The notes under the pieces are model-generated. The model searched no databases. It saw nothing but the letters and a program-made list of their open reading frames with translations, and was not told the DNA's origin. From positions 1 to 51,159 of the forward strand of contig NZ_BDBY01000024.1 in NCBI RefSeq assembly GCF_001613225.1: 51,159 nucleotides of DNA, written 5' to 3'. Each line of letters starts with the position of its first letter. Position 1 is the stretch's first letter. This DNA is from Nocardia pseudovaccinii NBRC 100343. GTDB taxonomy: Bacteria; Actinomycetota; Actinomycetes; Mycobacteriales; Mycobacteriaceae. Shown here piece by piece: positions 25,083 through 34,164 of the stretch. The position numbers and the translations under genes were made by a program.

Positions 25083-27266
25083 TTAGACGCAAGCCAGCGC
25101 CTTGGCCTCGCGGCGGCGGCGGTGCAGGATCGGCTCGGTGTAGCCGTTGGGCTGCTTGGTCCCGTCCAGCACCAGCTCCTTCGCGGCCTGGAACGCAATG
25201 CTGCCCGCGAAGTCCGTCGCCATCGGACGGTAGTTCGGATCGCCCGCATTCTGCTTGTCGACCACCGGTGCCATCCGCTCCAGACTGGCCACCACCTCAT
25301 CGGCGGTGACCACGCCGTGACGCAGCCAGTTCGCCATCAGCTGGCTCGAAATGCGCAGGGTCGCACGGTCTTCCATGAGACCGATATCCCGGATGTCGGG
25401 CACCTTGGAGCAGCCGACGCCCTGGTCGATCCAGCGCACCACGTAGCCGAGGATGCCCTGGGAGTTGTTGTCCAGCTCCTGGCGCTTCTCCTCGTCGGTC
25501 CAGTTCGGGTCGGCCGCGAGCGGGATCTCCAGGATCTGATCGACGGTGGCGCGACGGCCACCGGCGGCGATCTCCTGCTGCCGCTCGAACACATCGACCT
25601 GGTGGTAGTGCGTCGCATGCAGTGTGGCCGCGGTCGGCGAGGGCACCCAGGCGGTGTTGGCGCCCGCGCGCGGGTGGCCGATCTTCTGCTCGAGCATGTC
25701 GTGCATCAGATCCGGCATCGCCCACATGCCCTTGCCGATCTGCGCCTTACCGGGCAGTCCGGCGGCCAGACCGGTATCGACGTTCCAGTCCTCGTAGGAC
25801 AGGATCCACTGCTGGGTCTTCATCTCGGCCTTGCGGACCATCGGCCCGGCCTCCATGGAGGTGTGGATCTCGTCGCCGGTGCGGTCCAGGAAGCCGGTGT
25901 TGATGAACACCACGCGCTCGGCGGCCGCCTGGATACAAGCCTTCAGATTGACCGTGGTGCGGCGCTCCTCGTCCATGATGCCGACCTTGAGGGTGTTGCG
26001 GGTCAAACCGAGGACGTCCTCGATCCGGCCGAACAGCTCGTTGGTGAAGGCGACCTCGTCCGGACCGTGCATCTTCGGCTTCACGATGTAGACCGAACCG
26101 GTGCGGCTGTTCTTCAATTTCGTATCGCCGAGCAGGCTGTGCTTGGCGATCAGCGAGGTGATCAGGCCGTCCATGATGCCCTCGGGCACCTCGTTGCCCT
26201 CGGCGTCGATGATCGCGTCGGAGGTCATCAGGTGACCGACATTGCGCACGAACAGCAGCGACCGGCCGTGCAGCACCAGCTCACCACCGCCGAGCGCGGT
26301 GTAGACGCGGTCCGGGTTCATGGTGCGGGTGAAGGTCTTCTCGCCCTTGGTCACCTTCTCCGCCAGCTCGCCCTTCATCAGGCCGAGCCAGTTGTGGTAG
26401 CAAAGCACCTTGTCCTCGGCATCCACCGCGGCGACCGAATCCTCGAAGTCCATGATCGTGGTGACCGCGGACTCCAGCACCACATCCTTGACACCCGCCG
26501 GATCGGTCTTGCCGATCGGCGAGGCGGCGTCGATCTGGATGTCGATGTGCAATCCGTTGTGCTTCAGCAGGATCGAGGTCGGCGAGGCCGGGTCACCGAG
26601 GTAGCCGACCAGTTCCGCGCCATCGGCGGCCAGCGTGGTGACGCCGTCGTTGCTCAGCGTGACCGCAAGTTTGCCGCCATCGATCGCGTAGTGCGTCGAG
26701 GACCGGTGCGAGCCGTTGGCCAGCGGGGCGGCGGTATCGAGGAACTTGCGCGCGAACTCGATCACGCGACCGCCGCGGACCGGGTTGTAGCCGGTGCCCT
26801 TCTCCCCGCCGTCGGCCTCGGAGATGGCGTCGGTGCCGTAAAGGGCGTCGTAGAGCGAACCCCAGCGCGCGTTCGCGGCGTTGATCGCGAAGCGCGCGTT
26901 CATCACCGGTACCACCAGCTGCGGGCCCGCGGTGGTGGCGATCTCGTCGTCCACATTCTGGGTGGCGATCTCGAAGTCGGCTGGTTGCGCGCGCAGGTAG
27001 CCGATATCGCCGAGGAAGCTCTTGTAGGCGGCCTTGTCGTAGTTCGCGCCGGGGTGCTCGGCGTGCCAGGCATCGAGCTTGCCCTGGATCTCGTCGCGTT
27101 CGGCCAGCAGGGCGCGGTTGCGCGGAGCCAGGTCGTTGATGACCTGCTCAGCTCCGGCCCAGAACGCGGCGGAATCTACGCCGGTTCCGGGGAGCGCCTC
27201 GTTCTCGATGAACTCGTGGAGAACGCTGGCCACCTGGAGCCCGCCGACCTGAATCCGCTCTGTCAT
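25083..27266 (-). CDS. glcB: Malate synthase G
   Basis: A 727-residue enzyme, full length, condensing glyoxylate with acetyl-CoA to malate in the glyoxylate shunt. Isoform-G blocks are visible: [20 protein letters not shown] near residue 270, the glyoxylate/Mg2+ region [18 protein letters not shown] near 430, [20 protein letters not shown] near 455 and [20 protein letters not shown] near 540. ATG 27266 is a normal family start. The gene is transcribed opposite to its M. tuberculosis counterpart relative to the conserved neighbours (memory-based comparison). GcvP and GarA in the same window also feed C2/C1 and TCA flux. Confidence 0.97.
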   Translation of the reverse strand: MTERIQVGGLQVASVLHEFIENEALPGTGVDSAAFWAGAEQVINDLAPRNRALLAERDEIQGKLDAWHAEHPGANYDKAAYKSFLGDIGYLRAQPADFEIATQNVDDEIATTAGPQLVVPVMNARFAINAANARWGSLYDALYGTDAISEADGGEKGTGYNPVRGGRVIEFARKFLDTAAPLANGSHRSSTHYAIDGGKLAVTLSNDGVTTLAADGAELVGYLGDPASPTSILLKHNGLHIDIQIDAASPIGKTDPAGVKDVVLESAVTTIMDFEDSVAAVDAEDKVLCYHNWLGLMKGELAEKVTKGEKTFTRTMNPDRVYTALGGGELVLHGRSLLFVRNVGHLMTSDAIIDAEGNEVPEGIMDGLITSLIAKHSLLGDTKLKNSRTGSVYIVKPKMHGPDEVAFTNELFGRIEDVLGLTRNTLKVGIMDEERRTTVNLKACIQAAAERVVFINTGFLDRTGDEIHTSMEAGPMVRKAEMKTQQWILSYEDWNVDTGLAAGLPGKAQIGKGMWAMPDLMHDMLEQKIGHPRAGANTAWVPSPTAATLHATHYHQVDVFERQQEIAAGGRRATVDQILEIPLAADPNWTDEEKRQELDNNSQGILGYVVRWIDQGVGCSKVPDIRDIGLMEDRATLRISSQLMANWLRHGVVTADEVVASLERMAPVVDKQNAGDPNYRPMATDFAGSIAFQAAKELVLDGTKQPNGYTEPILHRRRREAKALACV

Positions 27267-27375
27267 CTACTGCCTCACTTTTGAGAAAGCCGGGTGGGAA
27301 AAATCGCAACCAATGTTACCCATCGGTAGTGATGTGACGGTGTGTCGGGGCCTTGATTGTATCGTCCGGCGGAAT

Positions 27376-27397
27376 TAATGTACTGATTGGAACATTA
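27376..27397. promoter_or_regulatory. Palindromic operator upstream of the SDR-ADH-TetR-ACAD operon
   Basis: TAATGT-N10-ACATTA is a perfect 6-bp inverted repeat of 22 bp in total, centred 36 bases upstream of the SDR start. A-T-rich arms stand out in this GC-rich DNA. The size fits a TetR-family operator, and a TetR gene lies in the operon. A related AATGTTACC occurs upstream near 27313. Confidence 0.55.
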
Positions 27398-27422
27398 CCG
27401 GCAGCCGGAGCAATGGAGCGCT

Positions 27423-28172
27423 ATGCCAGGACAGTCGTTAGCGGATAAGGTCGCGCTGGTCACGGGCGGTAGCCGCGGGCTCGGCCGGGAGATGGTGCTG
27501 GCCTTCGCCGCGGCCGGTGCGGATGTGGTGATCGCGAGTCGCAAACTCGACAGGTGTGCCGAGCTGGCCGATGAGGTGAAGAACACCCATGGACGGCGCG
27601 CATTGCCGGTGGCGTGCAATGTCAGCGATTGGGCGCAGTGCGATGCGCTGGTCGAGGCGGCCTATGCGGAGTTCGGCAAGGTCGACGTGCTGGTCAACAA
27701 TGCCGGGATGTCGCTGCTGTATCCGAGCCTGGATCAGGTGAGCGAGGACATGTTCGACAAGGTGATCGCGGTCAATCTCAAGGGCCCGTTCCGTTTGTCG
27801 ACCTTGATCGGTACCCGGATGGCCGCCACCGGTGGCGGTTCGATCATCAATATCTCCTCGATCGAGGCCGAACGGCCGGAACCGCTCGCGGTGCCCTATG
27901 CGGCCGCCAAGGCCGGATTGGCCAATCTCACCGGCGGACTCGCGCAGAGTTTCGCGCCGACGGTGCGGGTCAACACGATCCAATGCGGTCCGTTCGAGAC
28001 GGATATTTCCAAGGCGTGGCCCGATGAGTTGCGCACCGAGCTGACTCGGCATCTGGCGCTCGGGCGGATCGGCCGCCCGGATGAGATCGTGGGCGCGGCA
28101 CTGTACTTCGCGACGGATGCTTCGGCGTATTGCACCGGCGCAACTCTGGCACTGGACGGCGGTTGGCGATGA
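27423..28172 (+). CDS. Short-chain dehydrogenase/reductase
   Basis: A 249-residue classical SDR oxidoreductase using NAD(P). Motifs are cofactor-binding TGGSRGLG near residue 15, NNAG near 92, and catalytic Ser in INISSIE with YAAAK near 158. The C-terminal YCTGATLALDGGW is typical of the family. ATG 27423 is preferred over an upstream TTG because it starts just before the Rossmann fold and has GGAG upstream. It is the first gene of a four-gene operon; its stop overlaps the ADH start. Substrate unknown; the acyl-CoA dehydrogenase partner suggests a lipid or cyclic alcohol pathway. Confidence 0.9.
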   Translation: MPGQSLADKVALVTGGSRGLGREMVLAFAAAGADVVIASRKLDRCAELADEVKNTHGRRALPVACNVSDWAQCDALVEAAYAEFGKVDVLVNNAGMSLLYPSLDQVSEDMFDKVIAVNLKGPFRLSTLIGTRMAATGGGSIINISSIEAERPEPLAVPYAAAKAGLANLTGGLAQSFAPTVRVNTIQCGPFETDISKAWPDELRTELTRHLALGRIGRPDEIVGAALYFATDASAYCTGATLALDGGWR

Positions 28173-29218
28173 AGGCACTGACTTACCAAGGACCGCAACA
28201 GATCTCGTACACCGAGGTGCCCGATCCGATGCTGCCGGGCCGCGACGGCGCAATCGTCCGGGTGACCGCCGCCGGAATCTGCGGTAGTGATCTGCACATC
28301 TATGCCGGGCACGGCTTCACCGACGGCACCGGATACAGCGTCGGCCACGAGGCCGTCGGCGAGATCGTCGAATTGGGTTCGGACATACAGGGATTCACCG
28401 TCGGTGACCGGGTGTTGGTCTCCGCTTCCGTCGGCTGTAACCGCTGCGCGAAGTGCAAGGCAGGCATCGTGGCGGCCTGTGAACGCCACCCGATGCCTGC
28501 CGACGCCTGCTATGGACTCGGCGGATCGCTCGCCGGTGCACAGGCGGAATATCTCGCGGTACCCCATGCCGAGGGGAATCTGGTACGGCTGCCCGATTCG
28601 GTCAGCGATGAGGCCGCGATCGTGCTTACCGACAACGCGCCCACCGCCTGGTACGGCGCGCGGCGCACCCGCATCGCACCCGGTGAGACCGTGGTGGTGA
28701 TCGGGCTGGGACCGGTCGGGCTGATGGCCGTGCAGTCGGCGTTCGCGATGGGCGCGGCGCGGGTGCTCGGGGTGGATCTGGTGGCCGACCGGCGCAAGCG
28801 CGCCGCCGAATTGGGCGCGGAAATAGTCGAATCCGACGAACCCAAGACCGTTATCCGCGAAATGCTCAGCGGTGGTGCGGATGTCGCGATCGAGGCGGTC
28901 GGCGCCGATGCGACCATCAAACTCGCCATCAGCGCCGTCGGGCATCGTGGCCGGGTCGGCGTGGTCGGCGTCAGTCATAATCGCGCCTTCCCGTTCCATA
29001 TGCAATTGGCGCAGGTCAAGGAGCTCGAATTCCATATCGGACTCTGCTCGATCCAATACGAGCTGCCCGCACTGCTGCGACTCACCGCCGCTGGTCGAAT
29101 TCGGCCCGAAGCCGTTGTCACACACCGATTCCCGATGTCGGACGGCGCGAACGCCTACCGCATGTTCGCCGACCGTGCCGACGGGGTTTCCAAGGTCGTC
29201 CTGGATCCGCGCAAATGA
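28169..29218 (+). CDS. Zinc-dependent alcohol dehydrogenase (MDR family)
   Basis: A 349-residue medium-chain dehydrogenase. The catalytic zinc region GICGSDLHIYAGHG lies near residue 37, with GHEAVGEI near 61. The structural zinc lobe is CNRCAKCKAGIVAAC near 91-105. The coenzyme fold GLGPVGLMAVQSA is near 175. ATG 28169 overlaps the SDR stop (ATGA) and its own stop overlaps the TetR start. Presumably oxidises an alcohol intermediate handled by the same operon. Confidence 0.92.
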   Translation: MKALTYQGPQQISYTEVPDPMLPGRDGAIVRVTAAGICGSDLHIYAGHGFTDGTGYSVGHEAVGEIVELGSDIQGFTVGDRVLVSASVGCNRCAKCKAGIVAACERHPMPADACYGLGGSLAGAQAEYLAVPHAEGNLVRLPDSVSDEAAIVLTDNAPTAWYGARRTRIAPGETVVVIGLGPVGLMAVQSAFAMGAARVLGVDLVADRRKRAAELGAEIVESDEPKTVIREMLSGGADVAIEAVGADATIKLAISAVGHRGRVGVVGVSHNRAFPFHMQLAQVKELEFHIGLCSIQYELPALLRLTAAGRIRPEAVVTHRFPMSDGANAYRMFADRADGVSKVVLDPRK

Positions 29219-29898
29219 CCGCAGTATCGCGCAGCGATTCCATGAGGGGTGGTGGCCGGGTGACGAGTGGGTCCGAGTTGGCCTCGCCTCGTCGCCGTGG
29301 TCGTCCACCGGCCGCGGAGACCACGGCCGAGGCGACCAGGGCGCGCATCGTGACGGCTGCGGTGGAACTGTTCGCGGAGCAGGGTTTCCACGGTACCGGC
29401 GTCGCGGAAATCGGTGATCGAGCGGGGGTTCAGCGGGGTGCGCTGTACTACCACATCGGTTCCAAGGAAGAACTGCTCTGGCAGATCCTGCGCGATTACA
29501 TCCAGCTCATGCTCACCGATGCCCAGCGGATCTCCCGCGGCATCGACGACCCGATCGTCAAGTTGCGCAAGCTGATCCACAGCCACGTCGGGCTGATCAT
29601 CGAGCACCGCCGCGAAGTCGCCATCCAATTGCGCGACGTCACCGCACTGACCGGTGAGCGCGGCGAAGAACTACAGGAAATGCGTGACGAAATACAGGCC
29701 TGCTGGCAGCGCGTCATCGACGCGGGTCATGCGGCGGGCCTGCTGCGCACCGACGACCACGTGGTCACCAACAGTGTGCTCGGCATGCTGAACATGGTGA
29801 CCTTCTGGTACCGCCCACACGGCGGGCGCTCCCCCGACGAAATCGCCGACATTGTGGCATCCACCGTTCTCGACGGCATCACCGACACGAAAGGCTGA
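29215..29898 (+). CDS. TetR-family transcriptional regulator
   Basis: A 227-residue regulator. After a basic lead (ASPRRRGRPPAAETT) the HTH domain reads IVTAAVELFAEQGFHGTGVA and RAGVQRGALYYHIGSKEELL, at about residues 43-90. The C-terminal ligand domain is helical. ATG 29215 overlaps the ADH stop; a GTG near 29260 is possible. It is probably the local repressor that binds the 27376-27397 palindrome and responds to an acyl-CoA or aromatic ligand, as KstR/FadR-type TetRs do. Confidence 0.9.
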   Translation: MTAVSRSDSMRGGGRVTSGSELASPRRRGRPPAAETTAEATRARIVTAAVELFAEQGFHGTGVAEIGDRAGVQRGALYYHIGSKEELLWQILRDYIQLMLTDAQRISRGIDDPIVKLRKLIHSHVGLIIEHRREVAIQLRDVTALTGERGEELQEMRDEIQACWQRVIDAGHAAGLLRTDDHVVTNSVLGMLNMVTFWYRPHGGRSPDEIADIVASTVLDGITDTKG

Positions 29899-29900
29899 CC

Positions 29901-31190
29901 ATGGCTTGGGATTTCGAAACCGACCCGGAATACCAGCGGAAGTTGGACTGGGCGGCGGAGTTCGTCCGCACCGAGGTGGAGCCCCTCGATCTGCTCTACC
30001 CGAATCCCTACGACCGCACCGATACCGAGGCGATGGCGTTGATGCGGCCGCTGAAGGAGAAGGTGAAGGAACATGGACTGTGGGCCTGCCATCTCGGACC
30101 GGAACTGGGCGGCCCCGGCTACGGGCAGCTGAAGCTCGGGCTGCTCAACGAGGTGCTCGGCACTTCGGTGTGGGCACCGTCGGTATTCGGTTGCCAGGCA
30201 CCGGATTCCGGTAACGCGGAAATCCTCGCGCACTATGGCACCGAGGAACAGAAGGCCAGGTACCTGGAGCCGCTGCTGGCCGGTGAGATCGGTTCCTGCT
30301 ATGTCATGACCGAACCCACCGGCGGCTCGGATCCGACGTTGTTCAAGACCCGCGCCGTGCGCGACGGCGACTCCTGGGTCATCAACGGCGAGAAGTGGTT
30401 CAACTCGAACGCGCAGTTCGCCAGCTTCCATATCGTCATGGTGGTCACCGATCCGGATGTCAGCCCGTACCAGGGCATGTCGATGTTCATCGTGCCCGCC
30501 GACACCCCAGGCCTGGAGATCGTCAAGAACTTCCACGTGCACGGTTTCAGCGAGCACGAGGGACATCTGCGCTTCACCGATGTCCGGGTACCCGCCGACC
30601 ACCTGCTCGGCCAGGAGGGTATGGGCTTCATCGTGGCACAGACCCGCCTCGGCGGCGGCCGGGTGCACCACGCGATGCGCACAGTCGCGTTGGTACGCAA
30701 GGCCTTCGACATGATGGCCGAACGCGCGGTCTCCCGGCCGATGCGCAAGGGGGCCCTCGCGGGTTTGCAGATGACCCAGGAACGCATCGCCGACAGTTGG
30801 ATCGAGATGGAGCAGTTCCGCCTGCTCGTCCTGCGCACGGCCTGGCGCATCGATAAGGAACAGGACTATCTGAAGGTCCGCAAGGACATTGCCGCCATCA
30901 AGGTGGCGATGCCGAAGGTGATGCACGATATCGCTCAGCGCGCACTGCATCTGCACGGCGCCATCGGCGTCAGCCAGGACCTCCCGTTCGTCGACATGAT
31001 GAATTACGCCGAGGTCATGGCAATTGCCGACGGCCCCACCGAGGTCCACAAGATCACCCTCGCCAAGGAAGTCCTGAAGGATTACACCCCGGGCGATCCG
31101 GTGTACCCGAGCGGCTACCGCCCCGCTCTGCGCGAACAGGCCCGTGAACTGGTGGCGCGCCGCCTGGAACACATTGTCGGCAACCTCTGA
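29901..31190 (+). CDS. Acyl-CoA dehydrogenase (ACAD10/11-like length)
   Basis: A 429-residue FAD-dependent acyl-CoA dehydrogenase. The FAD/substrate region CYVMTEPTGGSDPTLFKTRA is near residue 135 and INGEKWFNSNAQFASFHIVM near 160. The C-terminal helical bundle contains LHLHGAIGVSQDLPFVDMMN near 350. AAAGG precedes ATG 29901, two bases after the TetR stop. It catalyses the first step of beta-oxidation of an unknown acyl-CoA and belongs to the same operon as the SDR and ADH. Confidence 0.92.
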   Translation: MAWDFETDPEYQRKLDWAAEFVRTEVEPLDLLYPNPYDRTDTEAMALMRPLKEKVKEHGLWACHLGPELGGPGYGQLKLGLLNEVLGTSVWAPSVFGCQAPDSGNAEILAHYGTEEQKARYLEPLLAGEIGSCYVMTEPTGGSDPTLFKTRAVRDGDSWVINGEKWFNSNAQFASFHIVMVVTDPDVSPYQGMSMFIVPADTPGLEIVKNFHVHGFSEHEGHLRFTDVRVPADHLLGQEGMGFIVAQTRLGGGRVHHAMRTVALVRKAFDMMAERAVSRPMRKGALAGLQMTQERIADSWIEMEQFRLLVLRTAWRIDKEQDYLKVRKDIAAIKVAMPKVMHDIAQRALHLHGAIGVSQDLPFVDMMNYAEVMAIADGPTEVHKITLAKEVLKDYTPGDPVYPSGYRPALREQARELVARRLEHIVGNL

Positions 31191-31195
31191 ATTCG

Positions 31196-31825
31196 CTACT
31201 GGGCGGTCACCGGGTGAACGCTCAGCGTGCAGGTGTCGATGGTGGCGCTGACCGCGTGCGTGTCAGTGGTGTTCGGGGCGGTGACCAAAAGCTTCGTATA
31301 CGTCGGGCACTGGTTGCCTTCCGCATCCACCGCGCCGCCCTCGACCACTGCCTCGGCATTGTGGTCGTGGTCCAGGACCACGGTCGGTGGCGTATCGATA
31401 TCGGCCGGGAGACCGCCCAGATAGCCGCGCAATGTGCGCTCGGCGTGCAGGAGCGGCCCGCCGGGGCCGGTATCCACGCCCGGGTATCCGGTCAGCGTGC
31501 ACGCACCGCTGGCACCCACGACCGAGAAATGCACGCGCACACCGCGGTGGCCCGCGCCGGGCGACATCGGTTCCACGCCGACGATGAGCTGGCTGCCGAC
31601 GCACGCCGGTATCGGCGGCAACGGCGAAGCCGGTTCGCCGGTCGCTCCAGTCGGCTGGTCTGTGGCTACCGCGCTCGGCCCCGGCACGCGGCTACCGGTG
31701 CTGGTGGGCACTGCGCTCGTGCCTATGGCCGTACCGTGGCCATGATCACCGCCCGCGCAACCGGCCAACGCGAGAACCGCGCAGCAGCCCAGCGGCACCA
31801 GATATTTCACCGTCGATATCGACAT
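31196..31825 (-). CDS. DUF4232 lipoprotein
   Basis: A 209-residue predicted lipoprotein. The lipobox LALAGC lies at about residues 18-23 after a hydrophobic stretch (KYLVPLGCCAVLALAG). A Pro/Ser/Thr-rich linker leads to a DUF4232 beta domain (CVGSQLIVGVEPMSPGAGHR to the end) with two probable disulfides. ATG 31825 is chosen because it puts the lipobox at the right distance; an upstream in-frame ATG would bury it. Outer-surface protein of unknown role. Its end is convergent with the acyl-CoA dehydrogenase, 5 bases apart. Confidence 0.85.
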   Translation of the reverse strand: MSISTVKYLVPLGCCAVLALAGCAGGDHGHGTAIGTSAVPTSTGSRVPGPSAVATDQPTGATGEPASPLPPIPACVGSQLIVGVEPMSPGAGHRGVRVHFSVVGASGACTLTGYPGVDTGPGGPLLHAERTLRGYLGGLPADIDTPPTVVLDHDHNAEAVVEGGAVDAEGNQCPTYTKLLVTAPNTTDTHAVSATIDTCTLSVHPVTAQ

Positions 31826-32024
31826 CGGAACACATCCCTTGCGTATTCGATTCGAACTGGTGCCCCACCGATTCTTTGCGGACGCCACTTCCGGAACTCC
31901 CCCGTTCGACACGCGGTCCCCCGAGCGGACGAGCCTGTCGAGCTGTTTATCGGCCGCACCCGTCGAACGTTATCGGTGCACACCCGAATAACCAGGTCTA
32001 ACCTGGATGCCCGGAGGTAACCGA

Positions 32025-32255
32025 GTGATCGCATACGAGGTGCGGCGGGTGCACAGCTGCGAGTTCTGCGGTACCGACGACCAGGCCCTCGGCACCGACA
32101 GCTCGTTGGACCGGGCCAAGTCGATCGCCGAACGCGACGCGGGCCTCGCTCTCGAATGGGCATGGTTCATCGCCGACGGCGAGTGGCCGCTGAGCGCCGA
32201 CCCCGGGGATGGCGTCTACCGTTACTACATCTACGCGCGAGACACGACTGCGTAA
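32025..32255 (+). CDS. Small CxxC protein of unknown function
   Basis: A 76-residue protein with one possible metal-binding motif, HSCEFCGTDDQ, near residues 10-20; the remainder (ALEWAWFIADGEWPLSAD) is Trp-rich. The GGAGGT ribosome site at 32013-32018 decides for GTG 32025 over an upstream ATG at 32007. It is convergent with the HxlR gene (3 bases between stops). No family recognised. Confidence 0.65.
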   Translation: MIAYEVRRVHSCEFCGTDDQALGTDSSLDRAKSIAERDAGLALEWAWFIADGEWPLSADPGDGVYRYYIYARDTTA

Positions 32256-32258
32256 TGG

Positions 32259-32945
32259 TCACGAGGCGCGGACGACCGGATCCGCATATCCCGCAACGGG
32301 ACTCAGTTGCAGTACCGACGGCATCCGCCGGGTCAGCGCGGTCGGCCCGGTGAATTCCACTCGGCCGGTTCGCATTGCGTGCGAGAGCGGAATACGTCCC
32401 AGCCAAACCTGGTACAGCGATTCGACATCGGAGCTGATGGTGACGTCGACCGGATAGCCGGGATCGGCATCGCACACCGAGGGCACACCCGATTCGACGA
32501 CGATCCAATAACGCCGCAAGTCGTCGGTGAACCGCACGCACAACACATGACGCTTACCGGGAAACGTGGATGTATCCAGCCGGGAGTGCATCCACCACAC
32601 CAGCAGCCCGGCATCCAGTTCCTCGGGCCGCGGTTCGCCGAAGGTCCAGCGTGCACCCCATTCGCCCAGCCCGAACAGGATCGGCTCCAATTCCCGACCG
32701 GCGGCGGTGAGCAGGTATTCGCTGCCCACCTTGTCGATCAATCCCGCCCGCTCGAATTGGCGCAGCCGCTTGGCGAGCAGACTGCGCGAGAGCCCGGGCA
32801 GACCGCGCGCCAGATCGTTGAAGCGCGTCGTGCCGATGAGCAGATCGCGCAGGATGAGCAGCGACCAGCGCTCGCCGAGCACGTCGAGCGCACGGGAGAT
32901 CGGACAATATTGGCCATAGCTTGCGGTCGTGCTGGTCATGGTCAC
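32259..32945 (-). CDS. HxlR-family transcriptional regulator with C-terminal SCP2-like domain
   Basis: A 228-residue regulator. The HxlR winged helix (residues 10-105) shows YCPISRALDVLGERWSLLIL and LARGLPGLSRSLLAKRLRQF, then GLIDKVGSEYLLTAAGREL. The C-terminal half (WIVVESGVPSVCDADPGYPV, then DVTISSD) looks like a sterol-carrier-like ligand-binding domain common in actinobacterial HxlR proteins. It is divergent from an acyl-CoA dehydrogenase, with twin palindromes in the shared promoter. GAGGTGACC precedes ATG 32945. Confidence 0.9.
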   Translation of the reverse strand: MTMTSTTASYGQYCPISRALDVLGERWSLLILRDLLIGTTRFNDLARGLPGLSRSLLAKRLRQFERAGLIDKVGSEYLLTAAGRELEPILFGLGEWGARWTFGEPRPEELDAGLLVWWMHSRLDTSTFPGKRHVLCVRFTDDLRRYWIVVESGVPSVCDADPGYPVDVTISSDVESLYQVWLGRIPLSHAMRTGRVEFTGPTALTRRMPSVLQLSPVAGYADPVVRAS

Positions 32946-32958
32946 CTCGCGAACCGGG

Positions 32959-32995
32959 GTCCATTTTCTGGACCGTGGGAGTCCACTTTCTGGAC
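32959..32995. promoter_or_regulatory. Twin 15-bp palindromic operators in the HxlR/ACAD promoter
   Basis: GTCCATTTTCTGGAC (32959-32973) and GTCCACTTTCTGGAC (32981-32995) are near-identical palindromes (GTCCA-N5-TGGAC), 22 bases centre to centre, about two helical turns. They lie between the HxlR start and the divergent acyl-CoA dehydrogenase start. They are very likely HxlR binding sites controlling both genes. Confidence 0.75.
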
Positions 32996-33030
32996 TATTC
33001 GGTTATCGCGGCCGTTCCTAACTTCGAAAC

Positions 33031-34164
33031 ATGACAGCTATCGCCCATGACATCACCACCACCGACTGGATCGCCCTGGCACGCCGGGTAGGGGTAAACC
33101 TGCGCGCCGATGTGGCCGCCCGCGACCGCACCGGCGAGATCTCCATCGCCGCCTTCGACCTGCTGCGGACCACTGGACTGTCCGCGGCACTCGTTCCCGT
33201 CGAGTTCGGCGGCGGCGGTGTGTCGCACCGCGAGATGGGCGAGATCCTGCGCGAACTCGGCCGCCACGACCCGTCGACCGCCGTCGCGTTCGCCATGCAC
33301 ACCCATCTGGTGGCCGCGCAGGTCTGGCGGCACAACCACGGCATCGACGCCTCGGCGGTCTTCGGCAAGGTGGCGGCGGGCGCGATACTGGTCAGCACCG
33401 GCGCGTCGGACTGGGTCGAATCCAACGGCTGGGCCGAGCACGTCGACGGCGGCTTCCGGGTGACTGCACGCAAGGCGCCCGCCAGTGGCTGTGAGGTCGG
33501 CGATGTGGTGGTGACCAGCATCCGCCGCGGCGATGCGCCGGAGGGACCTCAGGTGCTGCACTTCGCGGTGCCATTGGTCTCCCCCGGCATTCGCATCGAA
33601 AAGACCTGGGACACTATTGGTTTGCGGGCCAGCGGCTCCCACACGGTGGTCTTCGAGGATGTCTTCGTTCCCGATGCCGCGATCTCGCTGACCCGCCCCG
33701 CCGACGTCTGGCCTCCCGTGCTGAATGTGGTGATCGGCGCGGCCATGCCGCTGGTCATGGCGGCCTATCTCGGCATCGCCGACGCCGCGGTCGAATCGAC
33801 CGCCGCACTTGTCGCCGACCGCGGCGAACCACATACTTTCCAGCTCGCGGGCGAAATGATGAACGCCTACACCACCGCCGCGGATCTGATCGCGGCCATG
33901 TTCACCGATTCGGACAATCTGCACTTCGACAATACCGACAGCTATGGTGCCCGCACGCTCAGCCGCAAGACCGTGGCCGCCGGCGCACTCGTCGATACCG
34001 TCCGGCTGGCCATCGAAACCGCTGGCGGCGTGGGCTTTTCGCGCGGCTGCGAGCTGGAGATGTGGTACCGCGACATCCACGGCTGCCTGTTCCACCCGCT
34101 GCCGCGGGCCAAGCAGACCCGGTTCACCGGCCGAGTTCTGTTGGGCCACACGCCCATCGGCTGA
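33031..34164 (+). CDS. Acyl-CoA dehydrogenase-family protein
   Basis: A 377-residue flavoprotein of the acyl-CoA dehydrogenase superfamily, normal length. Seen are LVPVEFGGGGVSHREMGEIL near residue 52, TIGLRASGSHTVVFEDVFVP near 195, and AIETAGGVGFSRGCELEMWYR near 330. The middle domain lacks the usual TEP-x-GGSD motif (VSTGASDWVESNGW instead), so it may be a monooxygenase-like or atypical member. Target of the divergent HxlR regulator through the twin operators. Confidence 0.85.
   Translation: MTAIAHDITTTDWIALARRVGVNLRADVAARDRTGEISIAAFDLLRTTGLSAALVPVEFGGGGVSHREMGEILRELGRHDPSTAVAFAMHTHLVAAQVWRHNHGIDASAVFGKVAAGAILVSTGASDWVESNGWAEHVDGGFRVTARKAPASGCEVGDVVVTSIRRGDAPEGPQVLHFAVPLVSPGIRIEKTWDTIGLRASGSHTVVFEDVFVPDAAISLTRPADVWPPVLNVVIGAAMPLVMAAYLGIADAAVESTAALVADRGEPHTFQLAGEMMNAYTTAADLIAAMFTDSDNLHFDNTDSYGARTLSRKTVAAGALVDTVRLAIETAGGVGFSRGCELEMWYRDIHGCLFHPLPRAKQTRFTGRVLLGHTPIG

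Noticed and set aside
25122..27284. Plus-strand frame of 720 codons opposite glcB
   Set aside because: Mirror frame of malate synthase G, with His/Asp/Gly-rich nonsense composition.
29727..31172. Minus-strand frame of 481 codons opposite the acyl-CoA dehydrogenase
   Set aside because: Shadow frame; no domain, and the plus strand has a complete enzyme.
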